Notes: generated by a model from the sequence alone, not told the origin. Counted from the stretch's first letter, positions 11,001 to 23,738 are shown. The stretch is DNA of 64,000 nt from Pseudomonas grandcourensis (GCF_039909015.1 NZ_CP150919.1:4688501-4752500), one strand, 5' to 3'. Numbers and translations are program-made.

Positions 11001-12929
11001 ATGCGCAGTCGCCTTTTCAATCTTTTATCTGCTTTTTTACTGTCTGCCGCTGCCGTTCAATCCGCCCAGGCGGTGGACCTGTCCACCCAACGCCAGTATT
11101 ACGATGAAGCCAAGCGCGCCTTGGCCAAGGGCGATAGCGGCCCGTATTTCCGTTACAGCCAGGCCCTCGCCGATTATCCACTGGAACCCTACCTGGCGTA
11201 CGACGAGCTGACCGCGCGCCTGAAAACCGCGAGCAACGCCGAAATCGAGAAATTCCTTGCCGAACACGGCGACCTGCCCCAGGCCAACTGGATGAAGCTG
11301 CGTTGGTTGCGCTGGCTGGCGGACCGGGGTGACTGGGCGACCTTCGTCAAGTATTACGACCCGAAAATGAATTTCACCGAACTGGACTGCCTGAACGCGC
11401 AGTACCAGCTCAGCCACGGTCTCAAGGCCGAAGGTAACGCCAACACGGAAAAGCTCTGGCTGACAGGCAAGTCCCAACCCGATGCCTGTGACACGCTGTT
11501 CGGCATGTGGGCCGCCGATGGCCAGTTGACCGAGCATAGGCGTTGGGAGCGCGCCAAACTCGCCGCTCAGGCGCGCAACTATCCGTTGGCCAACAGCCTG
11601 GTCAACGGTATGACCACCCTCGCCCCTCGCGGTCGCTTGCTGGTGGACGTGGCGCAGAAACCGGAACTGCTCAACCAGCCGTCACGCTTCACCCCGGCCG
11701 ATGAAGCCATGTCCGATGTGGTCAGCCTCGGCCTGCGCCGCCTGGCCCGCCAGGATCCGGACAAGGCCATGGACCTGCTCGACGGTTACGCCAGCAGCAT
11801 GCACTTCTCCCGGGATGAAAAAGTGGCGATCGCCCGGGAAATCGGCCTGACCCTCGCACGCCGTTTCGACAGCCGTGCACTGGATGTCATGACCAAATAC
11901 GACCCCGAGCTGCGTGACAACACGGTTTCCGAATGGCGCTTGCGCCTGCTCCTGCGTCTGGCGCGCTGGGACGATGCCTACCAGTTGACCCGCCGCCTGC
12001 CCCAGGACCTGGCCACCACCAACCGCTGGCGTTACTGGCAGGCCCGCAGCCTGGAACTGGCGCAACCGCAGAATCCGGAAGCGCAGACGCTCTATAAAAG
12101 CCTGGCCCGCGAACGCGACTTCTATGGTTTCCTCGCCGCCGATCGCTCACAGTCGCCCTACTCGCTGCTCAACAAACCGCTGGTGCTCAGCCAGGCCACC
12201 ATCAACAAGGTGCGCAACACACCTGGCGTGCGCCGCGCCCTGGAGCTGCACGCCCGGGGGCAGATCGTCGATGGCCGTCGCGAGTGGTACTACGTCAGCC
12301 GTCACTTCAGCCGCGACGAGATGGTCGCCCAGGCCAAACTGGCCTACGACCTGAAATGGTATTTCCCGGCGATCCGCACCATCAGTCAGGCGCAGTATTG
12401 GGATGACCTGGATATCCGCTTCCCGATGGCTCATCGCGAGACCCTGGTGCGTGAAGCGAAGAGTCGCGGCCTGCATCCAAGCTGGGCGTTCGCCATCACC
12501 CGCCAGGAAAGTGCGTTCATGGACGACGCCCGCTCCGGGGTCGGCGCCTCGGGCCTGATGCAACTGATGCCCGCCACCGCCAAGGAAACCGCACGCAAGT
12601 TCAGCATTCCCTATAGCTCGCCACAGCAACTGTTCGACCCGGACAAGAACATCCAGCTCGGCGCTGCGTACCTGAGCCAGGTGCACAGCCAGTTCAACGG
12701 CAACCGCGTCCTCGCCTCTGCTGCCTACAACGCAGGCCCCGGCCGGGTGCGCCAATGGCTGCGCGGTGCAGACCACTTGAGTTTCGACGTATGGGTGGAA
12801 AGCATTCCGTTCGACGAAACCCGCCAGTACGTGCAAAACGTGCTGTCGTATTCGGTGATCTATGGCGACAAGCTCAACTCACCGCAGCCGATCGTGGATT
12901 GGCATGAGCGGTATTTTGATGATCAATGA
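11001..12929 (+). CDS. slt: Soluble lytic murein transglycosylase
   Basis: Slt cleaves the MurNAc-GlcNAc bond of peptidoglycan to give 1,6-anhydro ends in the periplasm. The 642-residue precursor begins MRSRLFNLLSAFLLSAAAVQSAQA, a Sec signal peptide with probable cleavage after AQA. A long helical superhelix (U and L domains) follows. The C-terminal goose-lysozyme-like domain has catalytic Glu503 in ITRQESAF, then SGLMQLMPATA, LGAAYL and ASAAYNAGPGRV. I chose the internal ATG at 11001 because it gives a proper signal peptide and the family length. A terminator follows directly. Confidence 0.96.
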   Translation: MRSRLFNLLSAFLLSAAAVQSAQAVDLSTQRQYYDEAKRALAKGDSGPYFRYSQALADYPLEPYLAYDELTARLKTASNAEIEKFLAEHGDLPQANWMKLRWLRWLADRGDWATFVKYYDPKMNFTELDCLNAQYQLSHGLKAEGNANTEKLWLTGKSQPDACDTLFGMWAADGQLTEHRRWERAKLAAQARNYPLANSLVNGMTTLAPRGRLLVDVAQKPELLNQPSRFTPADEAMSDVVSLGLRRLARQDPDKAMDLLDGYASSMHFSRDEKVAIAREIGLTLARRFDSRALDVMTKYDPELRDNTVSEWRLRLLLRLARWDDAYQLTRRLPQDLATTNRWRYWQARSLELAQPQNPEAQTLYKSLARERDFYGFLAADRSQSPYSLLNKPLVLSQATINKVRNTPGVRRALELHARGQIVDGRREWYYVSRHFSRDEMVAQAKLAYDLKWYFPAIRTISQAQYWDDLDIRFPMAHRETLVREAKSRGLHPSWAFAITRQESAFMDDARSGVGASGLMQLMPATAKETARKFSIPYSSPQQLFDPDKNIQLGAAYLSQVHSQFNGNRVLASAAYNAGPGRVRQWLRGADHLSFDVWVESIPFDETRQYVQNVLSYSVIYGDKLNSPQPIVDWHERYFDDQ

Positions 12930-12950
12930 CCGGTAATGCCGGTGCTCTAA

Positions 12951-12986
12951 AAAATGCCCGCATCAAACGATGCGGGCATTTTTTTC
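12951..12986 (+). terminator. Terminator after slt
   Basis: The hairpin AAAATGCCCGCATC...GATGCGGGCATTTTTTT lies 22 bases after the slt stop codon. The A-run on the other side makes it potentially bidirectional. Confidence 0.92.
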
Positions 12987-13034
12987 AGGGGCTTCAAGTC
13001 GCAAAGATCAAGAGATCGCAGCCTGCGGCAGCTC

Positions 13035-14834
13035 CTACAGTTCGGCGGCAACCTTGCCGTCACTGAACTGCAATGCCGCCAACCGCGCATACAACGCATT
13101 GCTGGCAATCAGCTCCTGATGCGTGCCCACCGCCACCAGCTTCCCCTGGTCCATCACTGCGATTCGGTCAGCGTTTTTCACCGTGGCCAGGCGATGGGCG
13201 ATCACCAGGGTGGTACGGTTTTTCATCAAGCTCGGTAGCGCCTGCTGGATCAGGTGTTCGCTCTGGGCGTCGAGGGCGCTGGTGGCTTCGTCCAGGAGCA
13301 GGATCGGGGCGTCCACCAGCAGCGCGCGGGCGATGGCCAGGCGTTGGCGCTGACCGCCGGACAAGCCGAGACCGCCGTCACCCAGATGAGTCTGGTAACC
13401 ATTGGGCATGGCTTCGATAAAGTCATGGGCGTAAGCGATTTTTGCCGCTTCCTGCACCTCGGCCAAGGTCGCCTGCGGATTGCCGTAGCGAAGGTTTTCT
13501 TCAATGCTGCCGAAAAACAGTGCCGGAGTCTGCGACACCAGGGCGAAACAGCGGCGCAAGTCCAGTGGATCAAGCTGAGTCAACGGCACGCCATCGAGCA
13601 GGATGCGCCCCTCGGCGGGGTCGTAAAAACGCAACAACAAGTCATACACCGTGGATTTTCCGGCCCCTGATGGCCCGACCAGCGCCAGCGTCTCACCGGC
13701 ATTGACGGTCAGGCTCAAGCCGTCGACAGCGTAACTTTCCGGTCGCGACGGGTAGGAAAAACGCACATTGTGCAGTTGCAGTTGGCCATCGACTCGCTCC
13801 GGCAGTTTCACCGCGCCTGCCACTGGCGGCAGGATGATGTTTTCCGAACGCAGCAATTCGGCAATCCGCTCGGCTGCGCCGGCTGCCCGTTGCAACTCGC
13901 CAATCACTTCGCTCAACGTACCGAACGCGCTGCCAACGATCAGGCTGTAGAACACGAACGCCGCCAGCTCGCCGGCGGAAATCCTTCCGGCGATGACATC
14001 CATGCCGCCGACCCAGAGCATCACCCCGACCGCCCCCAGGACCAGCACGATCACCAGGGTAATCAGCCAGGCCCGCTGGAAGATGCGCTTGCGTGCAGTG
14101 TTGAACGCCTCTTCCACCGTCACGGCAAACCGGCGCTCGTCCTGGGCCTGATGGTTGTAGGCCTGCACGGTCTTGATCTGGCCCAGGGTTTCGGACACAT
14201 AGCTGCCGATATCGGCAATCCGGTCCTGGCTCAGGCGTGAGAGGTTACGCACCCGGCGCCCGAAGATCAGGATCGGCGCGATCACCAGGGGCAAGGCGAC
14301 CACCACGATGCTGGTGAGCTTGGGGTTGGTGATGAACAACAGGACGATCCCACCGATCACCATCAACAGATTGCGCAGGAACAATGACAGCGAAGAGCCG
14401 ATGACCGATTGCAGCAGCGTGGTGTCGGCGGTCAGGCGGGACTGGATTTCCGAGCTGCGATTGTCTTCGTAAAAGCCCGGGTGCAGGTAAATCAGATGAT
14501 TGAATACGTTGCGACGGATGTCGGCGACACAGCGCTCGCCGATCCACGACACCAGGTAAAACCGTGCAAAGGTTCCGATGGCCAACCCCGCCACCAGCAA
14601 CATGAACAGACCGATGGACTGATTGAGCAGGTGCGGTGACTGGGTCATGAACCCCTTGTCCACCAGCAGGCGGATGCCCTGCCCCATGGACAAGGTGATG
14701 CCGGCGGTGGCGATCAACGCCAGCAAGGCGCCAAAGGCCTGCCAGCGATACGGCGCGATGAAACGACTGGCCAGACGAATGGCGCGGCGGTGACGGGCAG
14801 AGAGCATCGTAATCATCCTGGGCAAAGCAGTCAT
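13035..14834 (-). CDS. ABC exporter, fused membrane and ATPase domains (MsbA/LmrA-like)
   Basis: This is a half-transporter of about 590-599 residues expected to work as a homodimer. The N-terminal part holds six membrane segments from about residue 30 to 300, including FGALLALIATAGITL and LVIVLVLGAVGVMLWVGG. The ATPase domain has Walker A GPSGAGKST, signature LSGGQRQRLAIARALL and Walker B LLLDEATSALD. The substrate cannot be read from sequence; relatives export lipids or drugs. The reported start is the longest. The ATG at 14807 (MLSARHRRAI) is an alternative with AGGAT about 10 bases upstream and may be the real start. The gene stands alone. Confidence 0.88.
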   Translation of the reverse strand: MTALPRMITMLSARHRRAIRLASRFIAPYRWQAFGALLALIATAGITLSMGQGIRLLVDKGFMTQSPHLLNQSIGLFMLLVAGLAIGTFARFYLVSWIGERCVADIRRNVFNHLIYLHPGFYEDNRSSEIQSRLTADTTLLQSVIGSSLSLFLRNLLMVIGGIVLLFITNPKLTSIVVVALPLVIAPILIFGRRVRNLSRLSQDRIADIGSYVSETLGQIKTVQAYNHQAQDERRFAVTVEEAFNTARKRIFQRAWLITLVIVLVLGAVGVMLWVGGMDVIAGRISAGELAAFVFYSLIVGSAFGTLSEVIGELQRAAGAAERIAELLRSENIILPPVAGAVKLPERVDGQLQLHNVRFSYPSRPESYAVDGLSLTVNAGETLALVGPSGAGKSTVYDLLLRFYDPAEGRILLDGVPLTQLDPLDLRRCFALVSQTPALFFGSIEENLRYGNPQATLAEVQEAAKIAYAHDFIEAMPNGYQTHLGDGGLGLSGGQRQRLAIARALLVDAPILLLDEATSALDAQSEHLIQQALPSLMKNRTTLVIAHRLATVKNADRIAVMDQGKLVAVGTHQELIASNALYARLAALQFSDGKVAAEL

Positions 14835-15067
14835 TAGGGTCAGCCTATACCGCTCAATGGGGTGGCTCGCTGTAAATCACAATGAGTCGGGTTGATTATG
14901 TCCACCAACACTAGAGGCTAGACACTATTGGTCTAAAGTTCGGGTAGCCAGGCGAAGGCATTTCTGCTGGACTGGTTCTGTCCCCCCGGAAAGATCGCAG
15001 GGAGTTGTCATAGCCCGGTCACCTGGAGGTTCTACAGTGAGCTAACAACCTGATGAGGAGACAGGCC

Positions 15068-15247
15068 ATGTCCTTGCAACACAGCAGCGATGACAAGATT
15101 CAAGTGATCCGCACGCAACCAGACCAGTCTCTGGGTTGCTCGATTATTGACGAGCAGGGTCGCGAAGTACCGATCACTGAAGAAATGATCCAGAAAGCTT
15201 GCAGCGAACTGGAAAAGCGATTGGTCAAACCTGCCGAACAAAAGTGA
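15068..15247 (+). CDS. PA1571-family small conserved protein
   Basis: The 59-residue acidic soluble protein reads MSLQHSSDDKIQVIRTQPDQ, then a core IIDEQGREVPITEEMIQKACSEL and a basic end. GATGAGGAGACAG precedes the ATG, a strong ribosome-binding site, and a good terminator follows, so this is a complete monocistronic gene. It resembles the widespread Pseudomonas PA1571 family, for which I know of no function. Confidence 0.82.
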   Translation: MSLQHSSDDKIQVIRTQPDQSLGCSIIDEQGREVPITEEMIQKACSELEKRLVKPAEQK

Positions 15248-15266
15248 TATAGCCACCGTCTTCTTG

Positions 15267-15294
15267 ACCCGGCCCTTTGTTGGCCGGGTTTTTT
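15267..15294 (+). terminator. Terminator after the PA1571-like gene
   Basis: The stem ACCCGGCC/GGCCGGGT with loop CTTTGTT is followed by TTTTT, 20 bases after the stop codon. Confidence 0.92.
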
Positions 15295-15314
15295 ATGCCT
15301 GTTGCTCTGAAATC

Positions 15315-15357
15315 GTGGTGCGGCCATTCGCGAGCCTGCTCGCGAAGGGGCCGCCAC
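15315..15357. repeat. REP element, single copy
   Basis: An imperfect palindrome with outer arms GTGG.GCGGCC/GGCCGCCAC surrounds the core TTCGCGAGCCTGCTCGCGAA. It is of the P. fluorescens REP type and lies between the PA1571-like gene and pdxB. Confidence 0.8.
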
Positions 15358-15363
15358 GGACTT

Positions 15364-16506
15364 TCAGATTGCCGTTGCGCCCAACGCCGCCACAATCCTC
15401 TGCAACTCAGGCGCATCACCCTCGATCCGCACCTGCAACCCGTCGATCTCGCGGCGTGACGGGTATTGCTTGCGCAGCGCATCGAATGCCGCACGCTGTT
15501 CGCTGACACTGCCGACCAGGCTGCGACGGAAATCCGCATCGTCACGACGCGGGTCATACACGCCACGGCACAGCATGGCCAACGCCCAGGCCGGGTCGCT
15601 TTGCCCATTGAGGGTCACATGCGACAGCCACGGTGCCGGCAGCAAATCGCCCAGGCTGACGCGGGCCGGCTGCCCGAGGAAATCGCAATACGCCTGATAA
15701 ATCTGCGCGGTGCCCCGCTGCTTGCCGTCGAGGCTGTAACCGGCAATGTGTGGCGTTGCCAGCACGCAGAGTTCGGCCAGCGCCACGTCGACTTCAGGCT
15801 CGCCTTCCCAGACATCGAGCACCGCTTGCAGGTCTTCGCGCTCCAGCAGCACATCGCGCAGCGCCGCGTTGTTGACCACCGGCCCGCGACTGGCGTTGAT
15901 CAGCCAGGTGCCAGACCGGAGCTGGTTCAGACGTTTTTCATCGAACAAGTGCCAGGTCGATTGCTGACCCTGTTTAGTCAATGGCGTGTGCAGACTGATG
16001 ACGTCGCACTCGTCGATGATCTGCTCGAGGCTGACGTAGTCGCCACCTTCCGCCGCTTGCCGAGGTGGATCGCACACCAACACCTTCCAGCCCAGGCCTT
16101 GCAGGACCTTGACCAGCCGTCCACCCACTTCGCCGGCACCGACCACGCCGTAGGTGCGCCGCGTCAGGTCGACACCTTCGATTTCGGCCAGGGTCAGCAG
16201 GCTGCCGAGCACATAGTCGACCACACCACGGGCATTGCAGCCCGGTGCGCTGGACCAGGTGATGCCGGCCTGCTGAAAGTAGTTCAGGTCCAGATGATCG
16301 GTGCCGATGGTGCACGTACCGACAAAGCGCACCTTGCTGCCCTCGAGCAGCGCGCGATTGACGTTGGTCACGGAACGCACCAACAGCACATCGGCCTGCT
16401 CGACCGTGGCGCGGTCGATGGCGCGACCCGGTACCCGGCGGATTTCACCGAAGCCTCCGAAGAAGGCATCGAGCAGGGGGATATTTTCGTCGGCAACAAT
16501 CAGCAT
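15364..16506 (-). CDS. pdxB: Erythronate-4-phosphate dehydrogenase
   Basis: PdxB oxidises 4-phosphoerythronate in the DXP-dependent route to pyridoxal 5'-phosphate. The 380-residue 2-hydroxyacid dehydrogenase has the NAD-binding motif [14 protein letters not shown] in mid-protein. Catalytic signatures follow: NASRGPVVN (Arg region), [10 protein letters not shown] (Glu) and ATPHIAGYS (His). The C-terminal extension with [12 protein letters not shown] is the PdxB-specific dimerisation domain that separates it from other family members. Start [20 protein letters not shown] is canonical. It is monocistronic, and its stop lies a few bases from a REP element. Confidence 0.96.
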   Translation of the reverse strand: MLIVADENIPLLDAFFGGFGEIRRVPGRAIDRATVEQADVLLVRSVTNVNRALLEGSKVRFVGTCTIGTDHLDLNYFQQAGITWSSAPGCNARGVVDYVLGSLLTLAEIEGVDLTRRTYGVVGAGEVGGRLVKVLQGLGWKVLVCDPPRQAAEGGDYVSLEQIIDECDVISLHTPLTKQGQQSTWHLFDEKRLNQLRSGTWLINASRGPVVNNAALRDVLLEREDLQAVLDVWEGEPEVDVALAELCVLATPHIAGYSLDGKQRGTAQIYQAYCDFLGQPARVSLGDLLPAPWLSHVTLNGQSDPAWALAMLCRGVYDPRRDDADFRRSLVGSVSEQRAAFDALRKQYPSRREIDGLQVRIEGDAPELQRIVAALGATAI

Positions 16507-16640
16507 GGCAGGCTCCTTTGGCGGATCGGCAGTTTAGGCGTAGATGCCTCACCGCGCCTAGCACACCGCCCGCAGATGATTACAAATCCACAACACGGGT
16601 CTTTTCCTGACTGGCGCGTCAACGCGTAGAATGCGCGCCT

Positions 16641-18080
16641 GTGCATCAATACCTTTTGGACGTTTCGCCATTGAATCCTGTAATTGAGAATACCGCCGCC
16701 ATCGCTCCGGCGCGGACGACACCCGTTCGCCTGGAGCTCAAAGGCCTGCTCAGCCTGGCCCTGCCGATCATGATCGCGCAGCTGGCCACCACGGCCATGG
16801 GCTTCGTCGATGCGGTGATGGCCGGTCGCGTCAGCCCGCGGGACCTGGCCTCGGTGGCCCTGGGCAATTCGATCTGGATTCCGGTCTACCTGTTGATGTC
16901 CGGCGTCCTGCTGGCCACCACACCCAAGGTCGCGCAACGCTTTGGTGCCGGGCAACTTGACGAAATCGGCCCGCTGGTACGCCAGGCGTTGTGGCTGGCA
17001 CTGTGTGTCGGGCTGATCGGCAGTGGCCTGCTGCTCGGTGCCGAGCCGATCCTGCACTGGATGAAAGTCGATCCGCAATTGATCGAACCGAGCATGGGTT
17101 ACCTGCACGGGATCGCCTTCGGCTTGCCGGGCATGGCGTTTTATTACGTGCTGCGCTGCTACAGCGATGGCATGGGGCGTACCCGTCCGAGCATGGTCAT
17201 CGGCTTGTGCGGGCTACTGCTGAACATCCCGCTGAACTACACGTTGATCTATGGCCATTTCGGCGCACCGGCCCTGGGCGGCGTCGGTTGCGGCTGGGCC
17301 AGCGGCATCGTGATGTGGTTCATGGCGTTGAGCATGGCCGGCTGGACCTTCTGGGCACCGTTCTATGCCCGCACCCGTGTGCTGGTGCGCTTCGACCGGC
17401 CGAAATGGGCCGTGATCAAGCGTCTGGTCAGCATCGGCCTGCCGATCGGTATCGCCGTGTTCGCCGAATCCAGCATCTTCGCGGTCATCGCCCTGTTGAT
17501 CGGCAGTCTTGGCTCCACCGTGGTGGCCGGGCATCAAATCGCCCTGAATATCAGCTCGTTGCTGTTCATGATTCCTTACTCGCTGGGCATGGCGGTGACC
17601 GTGCGCGTGGGCCAGGCACTGGGAGCCGGCAATCCCTGGCAGGCGCGCTTCGCGGCAAAGGTCGGCCTCGGCGCGGCACTGGTGTTCGCGGCGTTCTCGG
17701 CAGCCCTGATCCTGCTCCTGCGCGAACCCATCGCCTCGATCTACACGCCTGACAAGGCCGTGATCCAGATTGCGTCGATGTTGATCGTCTATGCCGCGCT
17801 GTATCAGTTTTCCGATGCCATCCAGGTGATCTGCGCGGGCGCGCTGCGTGGATACCAGGACACCCGGGTGACGATGATCCTGACCCTGTTCGCCTATTGG
17901 GGCATCGGCCTGCCGGTCGGCTACGTGCTGGGACTGACCGATTTGTTCGGTCCGGCCAGCGGCCCGAGCGGGCTGTGGGAAGGATTGATTGCCGGTTTGA
18001 GCTGTGCGGCGCTGATGCTGTCGATCCGCCTGACGCTCAGTGCGCGCCAACGAATTCGTAACAGCCGCTCGGCGGGTTGA
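16641..18080 (+). CDS. MATE family multidrug efflux transporter
   Basis: The membrane protein of about 470-479 residues has twelve predicted helices. It begins with the MatE signature PIMIAQLATTAMGFVDAVMAGRVS near residues 38-60, and internal pseudo-symmetry is visible at GLPIGIAVFAESSIFAV. MATE proteins expel cationic drugs in exchange for Na+ or H+; the substrate here is unknown. The start is uncertain. The longest frame uses GTG at 16641 without a clear ribosome-binding site. TTG at 16671 with GGACG upstream is an alternative, and no ATG precedes the first helix. A terminator follows closely. Confidence 0.9.
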   Translation: MHQYLLDVSPLNPVIENTAAIAPARTTPVRLELKGLLSLALPIMIAQLATTAMGFVDAVMAGRVSPRDLASVALGNSIWIPVYLLMSGVLLATTPKVAQRFGAGQLDEIGPLVRQALWLALCVGLIGSGLLLGAEPILHWMKVDPQLIEPSMGYLHGIAFGLPGMAFYYVLRCYSDGMGRTRPSMVIGLCGLLLNIPLNYTLIYGHFGAPALGGVGCGWASGIVMWFMALSMAGWTFWAPFYARTRVLVRFDRPKWAVIKRLVSIGLPIGIAVFAESSIFAVIALLIGSLGSTVVAGHQIALNISSLLFMIPYSLGMAVTVRVGQALGAGNPWQARFAAKVGLGAALVFAAFSAALILLLREPIASIYTPDKAVIQIASMLIVYAALYQFSDAIQVICAGALRGYQDTRVTMILTLFAYWGIGLPVGYVLGLTDLFGPASGPSGLWEGLIAGLSCAALMLSIRLTLSARQRIRNSRSAG

Positions 18081-18090
18081 TTGCACAAAC

Positions 18091-18119
18091 AAAAAGACCT
18101 GCTATTGCAGGTCTTTTTT
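18091..18119 (+). terminator. Terminator after the MATE gene
   Basis: The hairpin AAAAAGACCTGC...GCAGGTCTTTTTT lies 10 bases past the stop codon. It also has an A-run for the convergent tusA-like gene. Confidence 0.92.
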
Positions 18120-18127
18120 GGCTACCG

Positions 18128-18379
18128 TCAAACGGACTTCTTGCGAATCCAGTAGAGGTAGGTGCCCTCATCTTCGTGCTGCGCCACCAGTTCATGGTCG
18201 AGAAACACGCAGAACTTGGGAATGTCGCGACGGGTCGACGGGTCAGTGGCGATCACCTTGAGCAGGCCGCCGGGTACCAGGTCACGGATGTGCTGATGCA
18301 GCATCATCACCGGCTCTGGGCAGTTGAGGCCGGTGGCGTCGAGGGTGCCGTCTACCGGCGTATCAAGTATTTCACTCAT
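18128..18379 (-). CDS. tusA: TusA/SirA-family sulfur-carrier protein
   Basis: The 83-residue protein has the family signature [20 protein letters not shown], with Cys20 as the persulfide-bearing residue. [11 protein letters not shown] forms the first strand. TusA relays sulfur from IscS toward TusBCD for 2-thiolation of tRNA wobble uridine, and in pseudomonads it also affects metabolism more widely. The length and CPxP motif are typical. It lies in the Pseudomonas order tusA-rlmM-acnA and converges on the MATE gene across a terminator. Family members YeeD and YedF are similar; TusA is favoured by size and context. Confidence 0.9.
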   Translation of the reverse strand: MSEILDTPVDGTLDATGLNCPEPVMMLHQHIRDLVPGGLLKVIATDPSTRRDIPKFCVFLDHELVAQHEDEGTYLYWIRKKSV

Positions 18380-18452
18380 GATTCACTCCTGAAACTGACC
18401 GGCATTGTCGCGCATTGCCGGGTGTAACGTCATCTGTGGCATAACGCCGTAC

Positions 18453-18546
18453 CCTGTGGGAGCGAGCTTGCTCGCGATGGCGTCAGGTCAGTCAACATTG
18501 ATTTCAACTGACCCACCGCTATCGCGAGCAAGCTCGCTCCCACAGG
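18453..18546. repeat. REP pair in inverted orientation
   Basis: The arm beginning CCTGTGGGAGCGAGCTTGCT is mirrored exactly at the other end, about 40 bases away. Together they form a long imperfect hairpin (a REPIN-like unit) between tusA and rlmM. Confidence 0.9.
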
Positions 18547-18557
18547 GAATTGCGTGA

Positions 18558-19631
18558 TCAGCGGGATTTCGGCTTCTTCACATCCAGCCGGCGCAAATGG
18601 CAGGTCACTTCCTCGCGGTCGTGATACAGCTGCTTGCAGCCAATTTCGACCTTGATGCCCCGGGCCTTGAAGCCATCGGCAATGCGCTCGAGCAAGCGCT
18701 TCACTTCGGCATAGCGCTGTTTCATCGGCAGCTTGAGGTTGACCACCGCCTCGCGGCAATGCCCCTCGCCGATCCACTCTTCCAGCATCGCGGCGTTGCG
18801 CGCCGGCTTCTCGACAATGTCGCAGACCATCCAGTCCACCGGTTGCTTTGGCTTGAAGGTGAAACCATCGGCCATCAAGTGCTGCACCAGGCCAGTGTCC
18901 ATCAGGCTTTCGGCCATCGGGCCGTTGTCGATGGCGGTCACCAGCATGCCGCGGTTGACCAGTTGCCAGGTCCAGCCACCGGGGGCGGCCCCGAGGTCGA
19001 CGCCGGTCATGTCGCCGTGCAGGCGCTCGTCCCACTGGTCGCGCGGGATGAAGTGGTGCCAGGCCTCTTCGAGCTTGAGGGTCGAGCGGCTAGGCGCCTC
19101 GCGGGGGAACTTCAAACGGGGAATGCCCATCGGCCACATCGCCGAGTTGTTCGACTCCGCCAGGCCCATGAACACTTCGCGGCCGCTCTTGAACGTCAGC
19201 AGCAGACGCGGCTTGTGGGCGTCTTCCACCAGCTTGCCGGCGGCCATCAGCGCCTTGCGCAGGTGCACTTCGAATTTCTTGCAGAAATTCGACAGTTCCT
19301 TGCCGTCATTGGTGTCGACCATTTCCAGCCACAGGCTGCCGCACAGCGGAAAGTCCGCCATATGCGCGAGGATCACGCTAATGCGGTCGGTTTCCGGCAG
19401 ATCGATGAAGATCCCCCGGGCCCACTGGCGCGGAAAGATCAGCTCGGCGAAACGCTGCCCGCGCATCAGGCGCTCGGCGCCGTCTTCTTCGGTGCAGACA
19501 AACTCGGCGCAGGCGGTTGCCGCCTTGGCCTTGGCATATCCGGCCACGTTCAAGCGCGCGGCGAGGTCGGAAATCTCGGAACAGACTTCGCCTTCGAAGC
19601 CAGGCCGGCAATGCATAAAGAGGGTGTTCAT
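18558..19631 (-). CDS. rlmM: 23S rRNA 2'-O-ribose cytidine-2498 methyltransferase
   Basis: RlmM methylates the ribose of C2498 in 23S rRNA using S-adenosylmethionine. The 357-residue protein has an N-terminal THUMP-like half and a C-terminal Rossmann methyltransferase. The SAM motif is VDLGAAPGGWTWQLV, and a K-D-K-E tetrad is suggested by DWMVCDIVEKPA and VNLKLPMKQRY. I chose the ATG at 19631 (MNTLFMHCRPGFEGEVC) because it follows CCAGGAGTAAG and matches the family N terminus; the longer frame is spurious. It is divergent from acnA. Confidence 0.95.
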   Translation of the reverse strand: MNTLFMHCRPGFEGEVCSEISDLAARLNVAGYAKAKAATACAEFVCTEEDGAERLMRGQRFAELIFPRQWARGIFIDLPETDRISVILAHMADFPLCGSLWLEMVDTNDGKELSNFCKKFEVHLRKALMAAGKLVEDAHKPRLLLTFKSGREVFMGLAESNNSAMWPMGIPRLKFPREAPSRSTLKLEEAWHHFIPRDQWDERLHGDMTGVDLGAAPGGWTWQLVNRGMLVTAIDNGPMAESLMDTGLVQHLMADGFTFKPKQPVDWMVCDIVEKPARNAAMLEEWIGEGHCREAVVNLKLPMKQRYAEVKRLLERIADGFKARGIKVEIGCKQLYHDREEVTCHLRRLDVKKPKSR

Positions 19632-19853
19632 TCTTACTCCTGGGCAATGGCGAGGAATTTCGGCCACTGCGCGATGCCCAGGCTTGCGTTGAAGCAAAGC
19701 CTGTCACGAAAACCGGCGCATGATAGCCGAGATCGGAACCTGGAGCTTGTCCATAGAGTCCAGTTATTAGCCAGCTACTGAAAACAGGGCTAGGTTTAAT
19801 GCTCTGCCCGTCCCCTCTGTCCGTAGCCGTGCGGACTCAAAGGAGTGATCGCA

Positions 19854-22595
<2,742 letters not shown>

Positions 22596-22605
22596 TCGAC
22601 CGCTG

Positions 22606-22639
22606 ATAAAGACACCGCCTTCGGGCGGTGTTTGTGTTT
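22606..22639 (+). terminator. Terminator after acnA
   Basis: The stem ACACCGCC/GGCGGTGT with a TTCG tetraloop is followed by TTGTGTTTG, which is only moderately T-rich. Confidence 0.8.
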
Positions 22640-22710
22640 GTGGTACCCCCCTATAATCTCGCGCCGCCGAATGCGGCCTTGCTCACAATCTTGTATCCGA
22701 CATAAAACCA

Positions 22711-22801
22711 CTGTGGGAGCGAGCTTGCTCGCGATGGCGGCTTAACATTAACGATAATGTTGAATGACACTCCGCTTTCGCGAGCAAGCTCGCTCCCACA
22801 G
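22711..22801. repeat. REP pair in inverted orientation
   Basis: The arms CTGTGGGAGCGAGCTTGCTC and their reverse complement enclose about 40 bases between acnA and the CPBP gene. Confidence 0.9.
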
Positions 22802-22841
22802 GGTTTGGGATGCATCGCAAATTCCGACTCAAGGACTTCAA

Positions 22842-23633
22842 ATGATTGCCCTGCCATGGACGTTTCTGGTCCTGCTTTCCTTCGGCTATGGCCTGGCGCT
22901 GACCTACGGCCATCTTGGCTGGCTCTCGGCAATCCCGGTGTTCCTGTTGCTGGTCGCGGGTGTCGCCGTCCGCCAACGCGAGATCCCTTTTGCCCGCTAC
23001 CTCGGCCACGGCCTGTTCATCGTCCTGGCCCTGTCCCTGGCGACGCATTGGCTACCCGGTTTCTACAACGGTCGCGGTATCGATCCCCAGCGTTTTACCG
23101 ACGATGCCGTGTCATTCGCCATGCACCTGAATCTGGACAAACCACTGATCGGCTTCTGGCTGTTACTGGTTTGTCCGTGGATTGTAGGCCGCCGTTCGCT
23201 TCGATTGTCCCTGTATGCCACCGTACTGGCCCTGACCTTGAGCGCCATGCTGGCATTGGGCGGCGCGCTGTTGCTGGGGGTCATCGCCTGGGCGCCGAAA
23301 TGGCCGGATCAAGCCTGGCTGTGGTTGCTGAACAATCTGCTGCTGGTGACCCTGGTCGAGGAAGCACTGTTCCGCGGCTACATCCAGGGCGGCCTGAGCC
23401 GGTACCTCAAAGACCGCCCCTACGGTGAACACCTCGCCCTGGTGCTGGCGTCATTGATCTTCGGCCTGGCCCATATCGGCGCAGGTTGGCAGTGGGTGTT
23501 GCTGGCAACACTGGCCGGGGTCGGCTATGGCCTGGCCTACCGGTTCGGCGGGCTGGGTGCCGCCATTGCCAGCCACTTTGGCCTGAACCTCCTGCATTTC
23601 GGCCTGTTCACGTATCCGATGCTCGCTGGCTGA
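22842..23633 (+). CDS. CPBP family intramembrane metalloprotease
   Basis: The 263-residue polytopic membrane protein has about seven to eight helices. It carries the Abi/CPBP (Rce1-like) motifs. Motif 1 is EEALFRG (E173, E174, R178), motif 2 is FGLAHI, and the C-terminal motif is HFGLNLLHF. The Glu and His residues are expected to bind the catalytic metal. The start ATG at 22842 follows AAGGACTTC, and the longer frame runs into the REP element. The substrate is unknown; bacterial members cleave prenylated or membrane peptides, or mediate bacteriocin self-immunity. It lies between acnA and aer, possibly with its own promoter. Confidence 0.88.
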   Translation: MIALPWTFLVLLSFGYGLALTYGHLGWLSAIPVFLLLVAGVAVRQREIPFARYLGHGLFIVLALSLATHWLPGFYNGRGIDPQRFTDDAVSFAMHLNLDKPLIGFWLLLVCPWIVGRRSLRLSLYATVLALTLSAMLALGGALLLGVIAWAPKWPDQAWLWLLNNLLLVTLVEEALFRGYIQGGLSRYLKDRPYGEHLALVLASLIFGLAHIGAGWQWVLLATLAGVGYGLAYRFGGLGAAIASHFGLNLLHFGLFTYPMLAG

Positions 23634-23738
23634 CGCAAGGGTCATTTTGCGACGCACTGCCAATTATCGAAAAATAATTTCAACAATCCGCCGGCCTTGC
23701 CGATACAGCACTTGAAAGCCTTGCGGATTAAAAAAGCC